Source: SFTJ01 sp045613305
Lineage (GTDB): Bacteria; Bacteroidota; Bacteroidia; Bacteroidales; Muribaculaceae
Direction of reading: 5' to 3'
Assembly: GCA_045613305.1 (NCBI GenBank)
Contig: JAZLAU010000011.1
Span: 1-64,000, forward strand
Length of the DNA stretch: 64,000 nt
Part shown: positions 16,945-24,590 of the stretch, one piece after another
Position numbering within the stretch: the first letter of the stretch is position 1
Layout: each line of letters starts with the position of its first letter
Position numbers and translations under genes: made by a program
The notes under the pieces: generated by a model
Seen by the model: only the letters and a program-made list of their open reading frames with translations
Database searches by the model: none
What the model was told of the DNA's origin: nothing

Positions 16945-18168
16945 GTGAACCTGTCGCTTAAAATAGCATTACGATATCTGCGCTCTAAGAAAGCCCATAG
17001 CGCGGTCAATATCATATCGGCCATTTCGGTTTGCGGTGTGGTGGTGGCCACTGCTGCGCTTGTTTGCGTGCTGTCGGTGTTCAACGGTTTTTCACAACTC
17101 ATCAACGGCAAACTTGCCGTCCTCGACCCCGACATTGCCATTACTGCCGCTTCGGGAAAATCAATCACCGATGCCGACAGTGTGCTTAGTGCAGTTAACG
17201 ACATCGCCGGCATTGACCTGGCAATGCCTGTTATTACCGACCAAGCTTTGGCGGTGTTCTCATCTTTCCAGATGCCGGTGAAAATTAAGGGCGTGCCTCA
17301 TAACTACAACCTGCTTACCGATGTCGACAAATCAATTATCGACGGGCAATTTCTTCTTTCTGATGGAACTAAGCGCTATGCCGTGATTGGCGTAATTCCT
17401 GCAATTACACTAAACACACGCCCCGGATTTGAGCAAAAAATAAAACTTTTTGCCCCTCAGCGAAGCGGACGCATAAATGTGGCAAATCCGGCTGCCGCTT
17501 TCACCGCCGACTCGCTTCTTACGGCAGGAGTGTTTCAAATAGAACAAGCAAAATACGACCGCGACCTTATGTTTGTGCCTATCGAAATGGCACGAAAACT
17601 ATTTAACTACACCACTCAAGCCACAAGCATTGAGGTGCGATTGAATACCGATGCCAACGAGCAATCGGTTATATCTGCCATTGAAAAGGCTTTAGGCCAT
17701 TCCTACGAAGTGAAAAACCGATTAATGCAGGAATCCGACGCCTTCAGAATGATAAATATCGAAAAATGGGTGTCTTTCCTTTTGCTGGCATTCATCCTCA
17801 TCATTGCCACGTTTAACGTCATCGGTGCTCTATCGCTCTTGATTATCGAAAAGCGTGAGTCAATTGCCACATTCCGCAACTTTGGAGCAACCGACAAGCA
17901 AATTCAAAACATCTTTGTCATGGAAGGATGGGTTATTTCGCTCACCGGTGCAGTGGCTGGCGTGATTATCGGACTCATTCTTTGCAGCCTGCAAGAACAC
18001 TTCGGGCTCATTACTATGCAAGGCAATACGGCAAACCTTATCGTGGAATCTTATCCTGTGGTGGTGCAATGGTCCGACGTGCTAATAGTGTTTGCTTTGG
18101 TGGCTGCAGTTGGGCTATTTACTTCGTTCATCACATCGCTCATAATGCGACGCTTGCTCAAGTCTTAA
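16945..18168 (+). CDS. LolC/LolE-like ABC transporter permease
   Basis: A 407-residue inner-membrane protein of the FtsX/MacB-permease class. It has an N-terminal membrane helix (about 20-45, starting LRSKKAHSAVNIISAIS), a periplasmic domain of about 215 residues, and three C-terminal membrane helices (about 275-298, 322-345, 375-398) with the FtsX-type stretch RNFGATDKQIQNIF. Relatives extract lipoproteins from the inner membrane for transport to the outer membrane. No ATPase or partner permease is adjacent, as is usual in this phylum. The start is GTG at 16945; no ATG is available near it. Confidence 0.82.
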   Translation: MNLSLKIALRYLRSKKAHSAVNIISAISVCGVVVATAALVCVLSVFNGFSQLINGKLAVLDPDIAITAASGKSITDADSVLSAVNDIAGIDLAMPVITDQALAVFSSFQMPVKIKGVPHNYNLLTDVDKSIIDGQFLLSDGTKRYAVIGVIPAITLNTRPGFEQKIKLFAPQRSGRINVANPAAAFTADSLLTAGVFQIEQAKYDRDLMFVPIEMARKLFNYTTQATSIEVRLNTDANEQSVISAIEKALGHSYEVKNRLMQESDAFRMINIEKWVSFLLLAFILIIATFNVIGALSLLIIEKRESIATFRNFGATDKQIQNIFVMEGWVISLTGAVAGVIIGLILCSLQEHFGLITMQGNTANLIVESYPVVVQWSDVLIVFALVAAVGLFTSFITSLIMRRLLKS

Positions 18169-18268
18169 CAAATAGCAGCACTCCTACTACGGCTCGTCTT
18201 AAACGCCTCTCGCTTTCATCACCTCGAAATTTTGCTCTCCCTAAACATGTTTTATCACATATATTTCA

Positions 18269-18276
18269 TAAATTTG
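18269..18276 (+). promoter_or_regulatory. -7 promoter box of the GH78-like gene
   Basis: TAAATTTG precedes the ATG at 18315 by 38 bases. It overlaps the codon just before an earlier in-frame ATG at 18279, which argues for the later start. Confidence 0.6.
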
Positions 18277-18314
18277 TGATGCTACAATCAACCATCTTGA
18301 AATCTATTCTAACA

Positions 18315-20132
18315 ATGAAACGCATATTCCTCATTTCGCTCATTCTATGCATTGCCGCACAAATGCACCTTTCGGCACAACTCCACTTTCCTCCCGCATT
18401 TGGCAACGACACTCTCAGCATTCGCGAAGACAAAATCACTCGTGCATACATCACTCCGCGCCGTGTGGTGTGGACAAGCGGTGACGAGGCCGTGGTTAAC
18501 CCCGACTTGCTTTTGGTGCCTAACACCGGACAAACCGACATTTTTGGCAGCGGTATGTGCCAACTCAAGAATAAGGGCGAACAGAAAGCATCTATAATCC
18601 TCGACTTCGGCCGCGAGCTGCATGGCGGCTTGAGCCTACTATTCAGCAGTTGCTCTCCGGCTAAAACCCCTCAAGTGCGACTCCGATTTGGCGAATCGGT
18701 TGAAGAAACTTGCAGCGAACTCAACACCACCTCGCTGGTCGAAACAGGGTCAAACGAGGTGATGGACCTAAAAAACAACACTGCCACCAACGACCATGCC
18801 ATGCGCGACATGGTTATCACTGCGCCCTACTATGGCGGCATCGAAATAGGCAACACAGGATTCCGTTTTGTGAGAATCGACCTGCTTACTCCCGACATAA
18901 CAGTCAATTTCAAAGAAGTGTCGGCAATATTCCGCTATCGCAATGTGCCTTATCTCGGCTCGTTCAGTTGCAACAATCAGCGACTTAACCAAATATGGAC
19001 CACAGGAGCCTACACCGTGCACCTCAATATGCAAGACTATGTGTGGGACGGCATAAAGCGCGACCGACTCATTTGGCTCGGCGACCTTCACCCCGAAATG
19101 TGCACCATCGGACGCGTATTTGGCGAAGACCAATCGATGCAGGCTACACTCGATTTGGCTTGCAAACAATGGCCGCTGCCAAACTGGTTTAACGGCATGA
19201 GCGCATACAGCATGTGGTATCTCATTATTCAACACGATTGGTACATGCAATTCGGACGCAAGGAGTTCTTAGAACAACACCGAAACTACATAACAGGCCT
19301 CATTGACCTCATCGACACAAAGGTGCATCCCGACGGAACGGAAACTCTTTCTAACTCACGATTCCTCGACTGGCCTTCAAGTCCCAACACCAAGGGCGTA
19401 GAAGCCGGCTATCGTGCTCTGCTGGTGTGGGCCATGACCGACGGTGCAAAACTCTGTCAAGTGCTCGGCGAAGATTCTCACGCACAAAAGTGCCATGACA
19501 TCATAGCACGACTCAACAAGAAGGTGATTCCACACAACGACCTGAAGCAAGCGGCCTCGCTTATGGCTATTGCCGGCATCATGACTCCTCAACAAGCATC
19601 TGAAGAATGCATTTTGGTGGGCGGGCCAAAGGGTTTCTCTACATTCTACGGCTACTATATGCTGCAGGCTTTGGCCATGGCAGGAAAATATCAGGAAGCA
19701 ATCGACATTATCAGCCAATATTGGGGCGGAATGCTCGATTTGGGAGCAACCACTTTCTGGGAAGACTTTAACCTCGACTGGGCTGCCAACGCCGGACGCA
19801 TCGACGAGTTTGTGCCTGAAGGCAAAGACGACATTCATGGCGATTTCGGCGCTTATTGCTATCCCGGTTTTCGCCATAGTTTCTGCCACGGTTGGGCTTC
19901 GGGACCAACTGCATGGCTCAGCGAACACGTGCTGGGATTTGAAATCATTGAACCCGGATGCCGAAAAATTCGCATCAACCCTCATCTCGGCAACCTGCAA
20001 TGGGCTAAAGGCTCGCTCCCTACGCCTCACGGAGTGGTAACTGTGAGCCACACAAAACGCCCCGACGGAACTGTAAAAACCACCTTCAAGGCACCCAAAG
20101 GCGTGAAAGTGGAAGTGGTTAAAAACCGATAA
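18315..20132 (+). CDS. GH78-like alpha-L-rhamnosidase, exported
   Basis: A 605-residue protein from the ATG at 18315, where a signal peptide begins (MKRIFLISLILC ... SAQ). A beta-sandwich region (about 30-230) leads into an alpha6/alpha6 barrel (about 235-530), then a short C-terminal beta domain (GVVTVSHTKRPDGTVK). The barrel entry YVWDGIKRDRLIWLGDLHPE aligns with the GH78 motif RDERxGWTGD; the usual Glu there reads Asp250. A second acidic site is TTFWEDF. GH78 enzymes release alpha-L-rhamnose by inversion. The fold is clear, but the substitution leaves the exact activity open. It has its own promoter at 18269. Confidence 0.75.
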   Translation: MKRIFLISLILCIAAQMHLSAQLHFPPAFGNDTLSIREDKITRAYITPRRVVWTSGDEAVVNPDLLLVPNTGQTDIFGSGMCQLKNKGEQKASIILDFGRELHGGLSLLFSSCSPAKTPQVRLRFGESVEETCSELNTTSLVETGSNEVMDLKNNTATNDHAMRDMVITAPYYGGIEIGNTGFRFVRIDLLTPDITVNFKEVSAIFRYRNVPYLGSFSCNNQRLNQIWTTGAYTVHLNMQDYVWDGIKRDRLIWLGDLHPEMCTIGRVFGEDQSMQATLDLACKQWPLPNWFNGMSAYSMWYLIIQHDWYMQFGRKEFLEQHRNYITGLIDLIDTKVHPDGTETLSNSRFLDWPSSPNTKGVEAGYRALLVWAMTDGAKLCQVLGEDSHAQKCHDIIARLNKKVIPHNDLKQAASLMAIAGIMTPQQASEECILVGGPKGFSTFYGYYMLQALAMAGKYQEAIDIISQYWGGMLDLGATTFWEDFNLDWAANAGRIDEFVPEGKDDIHGDFGAYCYPGFRHSFCHGWASGPTAWLSEHVLGFEIIEPGCRKIRINPHLGNLQWAKGSLPTPHGVVTVSHTKRPDGTVKTTFKAPKGVKVEVVKNR

Positions 20133-20169
20133 CATCACCCTCTCGCCTATTGTGGCTATAATAAAATAT

Positions 20170-20206
20170 TAATGTTACTATACCGCGTTGTAGTATAGTA
20201 ACATTA
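20170..20206. terminator. Bidirectional hairpin between converging genes
   Basis: Arms TAATGTTACTATAC (20170-20183) and GTATAGTAACATTA (20193-20206) are perfect. Both flanks are A/T rich. It lies between the rightward GH78-like gene and the leftward capsid gene. Confidence 0.7.
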
Positions 20207-20351
20207 TTGTTATGCAATGGATGATTTTTTTAACCTAAAGCACCGACTTTATATACTCTATTAATTCAGCATTATTACATATCGGATGCTGCAAACTCTT
20301 TCCTCCATGAAATCCGTGGTCTTCCAAAAGTAAAAAGTAGAACCATTAAAA

Positions 20352-21758
20352 TCACTCCATTACGATTCTCATATGTGCTTTCGGATATCGCAGCACCAGG
20401 CAACTGGCTTCGGTTAGCACAATGGCATCGGTGTTGCGTTGCCCCGACGCTTTTAGGTTAAGTGCTTCGGTGCCAAATGGCAAATGGCTATATTTCTGCA
20501 AATATTCTGGGTCGATAATCATAGCACAGTCTTCCATACCACACTCATCAAACACCTCCGAAAGCAACACATACAGCGTGCCAAACTTGCTACGCAGTTC
20601 GCTGAAGTCGATACCCCACTTCACCACACTCTCGCCAGCATTGACCACCTTGCTGTAGGTGAGTTTGTTTAGTCGACCAATAAATGCCGACCCACCAATA
20701 AGCACCTTTCGCTTACTGCCGGCATTACCCGTAAATGCTTCGCGCATCATGTCCACCAAGGTTTCTTCGGTGAAGGTGATTGCTGTGTAGCCAAACTGCT
20801 TTCCGGCTTGATGCCATATGCCTCCTGTGAGATACACATTTTCGCGTTTTGTAGGGTCGTAGATAACACGCTTCACGCCAAACAAGAAACTCTTTTCCAT
20901 GCCCAATCGCATATCGTATATTGCTGCCTCGCCTTGGTCGTTGAGTGTCCAGCCCACCTCTTTATTGGCTATCTTATGCAACACCGACTGCTCAACCTGA
21001 GCCTTAAAAATTTGACAATTTTGGCTGGCACGCTGTGGCAAGGCCTCAAATTGCGGGGTTTGAACATCGAGTTCGGTGGCTGCTCGTCCCATTCTGATTA
21101 GCACAGTGTCTTTTGCTATCGAAGGCGTGCATCCCACTACGCCGCCTATTGTCTTACCGTTAACTGCCATCACCAACACATGTCCGTCATCGCCCTTCGA
21201 CAAAACATATAGCACCAGGTCGTTGGCGCTTTGCGTTACTCCATCGGCTTCATATCCCTTAACGCCTTGCACCAATATCGTGTCGCTAACGTCGAAAATT
21301 GCATCGTTAGTGGTAACTATACGCCATTTCACATCGTTCTCTCCCACCATCTCGGCTACCGGCTCTGCATAAGGTGTTCTGAGTTTGCACGATGTGGGTT
21401 TTGTATCCACATTAAAATAGTCGACCACCATGCTGCCACTATGTTTTGCTCCGGCCAAACGCGACAATTGGTCCACAGGTGTTGCCATTGGACGAATGCG
21501 CGTAACCTGCTTGTCAATCTCATTCAGCATATAATCATTGTTGCTTTGGTGCACAACATCGGTAGTTACTGGGCCGTCCACCACATGCTGGCCGCCCTCT
21601 ACTCCGGCCACCAGCGCAAATGCCATGCTTGTCGCACTGCACTCTGTTGTGCCCATCAACTCTATCAGCAGCAACAACAATAGCACTGCGCCAAATGTTG
21701 CCTCAACCTTATGGCATTTTGCCCATTTAATCAACTCTTTAAACATGTTTTTCATCAT
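20352..21758 (-). CDS. HK97-type phage major capsid protein, DUF5309-like
   Basis: A 468-residue protein. From about residue 60 it reads like the DUF5309 / SU10-type major capsid family: VVDGPVTTDVV, NEIDKQVTRIRPMATPVDQLSR, GSMVVDYFNVDTKPTS, then RMGRAATELDVQTPQFEALP, CQIFKAQVEQS, IYDMRLGMEKSFLFGVK and LTGGIWHQAGKQF. Unusually it has an N-terminal extension with a strongly hydrophobic stretch (about residues 21-35, a run of eight Leu/Val/Ile) after a basic segment, like a membrane anchor. No terminase, portal, protease or tail gene is near. It lies 69 bases after a small gene of unknown function. It is either a phage relic or an adopted shell protein. Confidence 0.8.
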   Translation of the reverse strand: MMKNMFKELIKWAKCHKVEATFGAVLLLLLLIELMGTTECSATSMAFALVAGVEGGQHVVDGPVTTDVVHQSNNDYMLNEIDKQVTRIRPMATPVDQLSRLAGAKHSGSMVVDYFNVDTKPTSCKLRTPYAEPVAEMVGENDVKWRIVTTNDAIFDVSDTILVQGVKGYEADGVTQSANDLVLYVLSKGDDGHVLVMAVNGKTIGGVVGCTPSIAKDTVLIRMGRAATELDVQTPQFEALPQRASQNCQIFKAQVEQSVLHKIANKEVGWTLNDQGEAAIYDMRLGMEKSFLFGVKRVIYDPTKRENVYLTGGIWHQAGKQFGYTAITFTEETLVDMMREAFTGNAGSKRKVLIGGSAFIGRLNKLTYSKVVNAGESVVKWGIDFSELRSKFGTLYVLLSEVFDECGMEDCAMIIDPEYLQKYSHLPFGTEALNLKASGQRNTDAIVLTEASCLVLRYPKAHMRIVME

Positions 21759-21827
21759 AATAAAAATTTAGATTTTAAATAATTAGTCTTGTTTTCAGCA
21801 AATCGCTAAAATGTACTCTCTTCACGG

Positions 21828-22199
21828 TTACTCAATGTCCCAAATGCTACGGTGTGCAAATCGGGGTACCACAGCATTTCGCTGGGCTCGAAACTGCGAA
21901 TCGGATGAAAAATGATATAACGCCGAAATCTTTTCATTTTTACCACGCAGATATCCCTCAGCGTCGGCTGATGCCACTTCGGCATCGTGTCTTAGACCCA
22001 AAAGCATTGTAGTGATGACTTCGCTGCTCATCTCTCCGGCACATATGCTGCTACACAGCGTTTTCAGCCTCTCCGCCTCCTCGCCCGATAGTTTTTTCTC
22101 TTGGGCAGCATCGTCAATGGCAAGATGCGCCAACAGAACGGCATCGCCTGGCTGCAAACCATCGGCTACGCAATTTTCTTTTGTGTTTGTGTTTTCCAT
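21828..22199 (-). CDS. Small protein upstream of the capsid gene, unknown function
   Basis: A 123-residue protein from the ATG at 22199; an in-frame ATG nine codons earlier (22226) is possible but lies very close to the putative promoter. The N-terminal part is acidic and helical (DDAAQEKKLSGEEAERLKTL), and the C-terminal 40 residues are basic and end RFAHRSIWDIE. In phages the gene just before the major capsid gene often encodes a scaffold, protease or decoration protein. No protease motif is visible here, so a scaffold- or cargo-like role is only a suggestion. It is likely cotranscribed with the capsid gene 69 bases downstream. Confidence 0.5.
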   Translation of the reverse strand: MENTNTKENCVADGLQPGDAVLLAHLAIDDAAQEKKLSGEEAERLKTLCSSICAGEMSSEVITTMLLGLRHDAEVASADAEGYLRGKNEKISALYHFSSDSQFRAQRNAVVPRFAHRSIWDIE

Positions 22200-22295
22200 A
22201 ATTTTAAAATTTGTGTGTTTCTGCAATGCAAATTTCGCATCAAAACAAGGCTACACTTCATCAAAAAAAGACAAGTGCCATTTATCAGTCAGCAA

Positions 22296-22327
22296 TTTGT
22301 CTAAAATGGCAATTTATTATAACTTTG
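22296..22327 (+). promoter_or_regulatory. Promoter of the M28 peptidase gene
   Basis: TTTG at 22296-22299 and TAACTTTG at 22320-22327 are 20 bases apart, a near-ideal Bacteroidetes promoter, 29 bases before the ATG. Confidence 0.8.
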
Positions 22328-22355
22328 CCCCATAACATCTAACACTAAAACTACA

Positions 22356-23336
22356 ATGACACTTTTCACGCACCACATATCGCTGGTTATTGCCTTTTTA
22401 ACCCTATTGGCTTGCAGTTGCTCATCTACTGCCAAAACCGAGACATCTACGCCAAAGCCAGCCGAAACCGCTATTTCGGCAACATTCAATGCCGACAGCG
22501 CCTATGCCTACGTTAAGGCACAATGCGACTTCGGACCTCGTGTGCCGGGCACTGATGCACACAGCAAGTGCGGCGATTTCTTAGTTAGCAAGTTTCAGTC
22601 GTTTGGCATCGATGTCACCGAACAGAAAGCAAAACTAAAGGCCTACGACGGCACTCCGCTCAACATGCGAAACATTATTGCCGAAATCAACCCTCAAGCC
22701 GAGCAGCGCATCTTGTTGCTGGCTCACTGGGACTGCCGACCTTGGGCCGACAGCGACCCTAACACCGAAAATCACAATAAGGCTGTTATGGGGGCTAACG
22801 ACGGCGCAAGCGGTGTGGGCGTACTGATGGAAATTGCTCGTGCTTTGCAGATTAACAAGCCTAAAATTGGCGTCGACATTCTTTTGGTTGACGACGAAGA
22901 CTGGGGCGACCACAACGGCGACGAAAACACTTGGGCATTAGGCACTCAATATTGGGCAAAGAACATGCATCGCAACGGATACCGACCTATGTATGGCATT
23001 TTGCTCGACATGGTTGGCGACAGCAACGCTTCGTTCTACCACGAATACTATTCTACAACCTATGCCAAAGGCATTGTGCAAGAAGTGTGGAAGGTGGCGC
23101 AAAAACTTGGCTACGGCGATTATTTCATCAGCCAGCAAGGCGGTGCCATAACCGACGACCACCTGTTTGTAAACAAGGCCGGAATTCCTTGCATCAACAT
23201 CATCGACATGCGTCACGATAGCCCTAACGGCTTCTTCCCCCATTGGCACACTGTTAACGACACGCTCGAAAACATAAATCCTGCCACTCTTAAGGCTGTA
23301 GGGCAAACGGTGCTCACGCTCATTTATAATTACTAA
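22356..23336 (+). CDS. M28-family zinc peptidase / glutaminyl cyclase-like lipoprotein
   Basis: A 326-residue envelope enzyme with a lipoprotein signal (LLACSCSS; the modified Cys is 20 or 22). The zinc-site motifs of M28 are all present: AHWDCRPWAD (His, first ligand), GANDGASG (Asp bridge), VDDEDWGD (acidic pair), LLDMVGD (Asp) and FFPHWHTVNDT (final His). Relatives are aminopeptidases or glutaminyl cyclases that act on peptide N-termini; the WAD-D pattern resembles bacterial glutaminyl cyclase-like proteins. It lies on the opposite strand inside the capsid island, with its own strong promoter, and is probably an unrelated housekeeping gene. Confidence 0.85.
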   Translation: MTLFTHHISLVIAFLTLLACSCSSTAKTETSTPKPAETAISATFNADSAYAYVKAQCDFGPRVPGTDAHSKCGDFLVSKFQSFGIDVTEQKAKLKAYDGTPLNMRNIIAEINPQAEQRILLLAHWDCRPWADSDPNTENHNKAVMGANDGASGVGVLMEIARALQINKPKIGVDILLVDDEDWGDHNGDENTWALGTQYWAKNMHRNGYRPMYGILLDMVGDSNASFYHEYYSTTYAKGIVQEVWKVAQKLGYGDYFISQQGGAITDDHLFVNKAGIPCINIIDMRHDSPNGFFPHWHTVNDTLENINPATLKAVGQTVLTLIYNY

Positions 23337-23396
23337 TTTCGCTTCAGGCAAACTCACTTTATCTCATCCATCCTAATTTTAGTGGTGGGAGGTGCG

Positions 23397-23849
23397 TCAC
23401 GTCTGTTCATCGAAGGCAAACAAGCCAAGCAACGACCTGCGACATTCTTTTGCGCGAAGGCTATAAGTTGATTCTTGAACATAAAGCATTGCAAGCAACT
23501 GCATCAACATATATTGCTCCACAAGCGTAGAATATTGCATCGTGCGCACCTCTGTCAGAGGTTTATAGCGAGTCAAGTAGAGTTTCAGCATCCCTTCGGA
23601 GCGAAAGGTGGGCAAATTATTGCCTTTCACATAAGCCCCAAGCAACGAGCAAGTTTTCACAAACACCTCTTCAACCATAGCCATGAGCAACACCTTGCGG
23701 TCGGCATCTACCAACGTCCACGGCTCGTCTTCCTCTATTTTGCACATCTTTCGCCATGCACTCTCGGCATACACTCCTTGCAACAGATGTTCCACGTCGA
23801 TGGCCAATGTGAGAATTTCATCCTGATTATGTGTATTCATAGTTCTCAT
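23397..23849 (-). CDS. Helical protein of the capsid island, unknown function
   Basis: A 150-residue all-helical protein (or 147 from a second Met at 23840), starting 8 bases after the upstream gene's stop, so cotranscribed with it. It has a hydrophobic helix around MQLLAMLY and no signal peptide. The size and helix pattern are like small head-tail adaptor proteins of tailed phages, but I see no diagnostic motif and give no assignment. It is listed as part of the island because of strand, small size and composition. Confidence 0.5.
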   Translation of the reverse strand: MRTMNTHNQDEILTLAIDVEHLLQGVYAESAWRKMCKIEEDEPWTLVDADRKVLLMAMVEEVFVKTCSLLGAYVKGNNLPTFRSEGMLKLYLTRYKPLTEVRTMQYSTLVEQYMLMQLLAMLYVQESTYSLRAKECRRSLLGLFAFDEQT

Positions 23850-23857
23850 TTGTTAGA

Positions 23858-24277
23858 TTAAACATTCTTTTTCTTTTCGTTCATAATGCGATATAGCAAC
23901 TTATAGGCATAAGCCTCACTAATAAAAAATCTGCTTGCCCTCGCGGTAGCCAAAGTTCGAGCCACAGCCTGCGGCAGCGACAAATATCTGCGCTTTTCCA
24001 TTTGGCGCATCACTGCATTTGCTATCTCAAGCCACATTGCCCTCTGCTCTGGCGACTTTAGCGGCACCTCGCCATGCTTAACATAGTGCAACATAACGGT
24101 GTAAGTGCGATTATAACTCAAATAATACTGCGGACGACCGGCTTTTATGGCCCTGCGGATGGCCTCTCGCCTTACAAACATTCCCGGCTGATGCATCATT
24201 TCTTTCACCACATCGCGATACACTCGCAAAAATTCCTCATCGCGCATCTTGCGCATCAATGTTTTGCTGTTTTTCAT
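23858..24277 (-). CDS. Small basic protein of the capsid island, possibly nucleic-acid binding
   Basis: A 139-residue very basic protein (many Arg and Lys, e.g. VRREAIRRAIKAGRPQYYLS and RMMNEKKKN-type ends) predicted to be helical. An ARASRFFISEAYAYKLLYRI stretch near the C-terminus looks like a recognition-helix arrangement. The family is not recognised. It is the first gene after a strong minus-strand promoter (24369-24401) and precedes the 150-residue helical protein by 8 bases. A role in DNA or RNA binding is inferred from charge only. Confidence 0.5.
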   Translation of the reverse strand: MKNSKTLMRKMRDEEFLRVYRDVVKEMMHQPGMFVRREAIRRAIKAGRPQYYLSYNRTYTVMLHYVKHGEVPLKSPEQRAMWLEIANAVMRQMEKRRYLSLPQAVARTLATARASRFFISEAYAYKLLYRIMNEKKKNV

Positions 24278-24368
24278 TTCTCTAAAGATTTATAGGTTAA
24301 TTTATCGGCTGTCGATTCTATGAGGCAACCTCGGCTTTCGCCCCCATAGTCTATTGTTTTTCCCGATG

Positions 24369-24401
24369 CAAATATAATACATAAAATGGTAGGTTTGCAA
24401 A
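24369..24401 (-). promoter_or_regulatory. Promoter of the left-going capsid-island genes
   Basis: On the minus strand TTTG (24401-24398) and TATATTTG (24376-24369) are 21 bases apart, a full consensus. The start codon at 24277 is about 90 bases downstream, so the transcript has a leader of about 85 bases. Confidence 0.8.
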
Positions 24402-24503
24402 TTATTTAAGGTAATTTTACCATTTTAACACACTCGCATTTTTTCCACTCGGCATTTTATTCATTAAATTCTGACCAATATTTTTATTATTAAAAAAATA
24501 CAA

Positions 24504-24511
24504 TAACTTTG
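24504..24511 (+). promoter_or_regulatory. -7 promoter box upstream of the FG-GAP gene
   Basis: TAACTTTG lies 80 bases before the ATG at 24591, in AT-rich DNA. Confidence 0.55.
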
Positions 24512-24576
24512 TATATTAATAATTTGAATATATCTATACCATTCAAAACCTATCCTACACTTTTTTCGAAAAAAGC

Positions 24577-24584
24577 TAAATTTG
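24577..24584 (+). promoter_or_regulatory. Second -7 box 6 bases before the FG-GAP start
   Basis: TAAATTTG ends 6 bases before the ATG. Transcription from it would be leaderless. The box at 24504 is an alternative. Confidence 0.45.
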
Positions 24585-24590
24585 TATTTA

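Noticed and set aside
17928..18314. Upstream extension of the GH78-like reading frame
   Set aside because: It overlaps the permease gene in another frame; the signal peptide and the promoter at 18269 fix the start at 18315.
20352..24277. Complete prophage
   Set aside because: No integrase, terminase, portal, tail, lysis or attachment-site repeats are found around the capsid gene.
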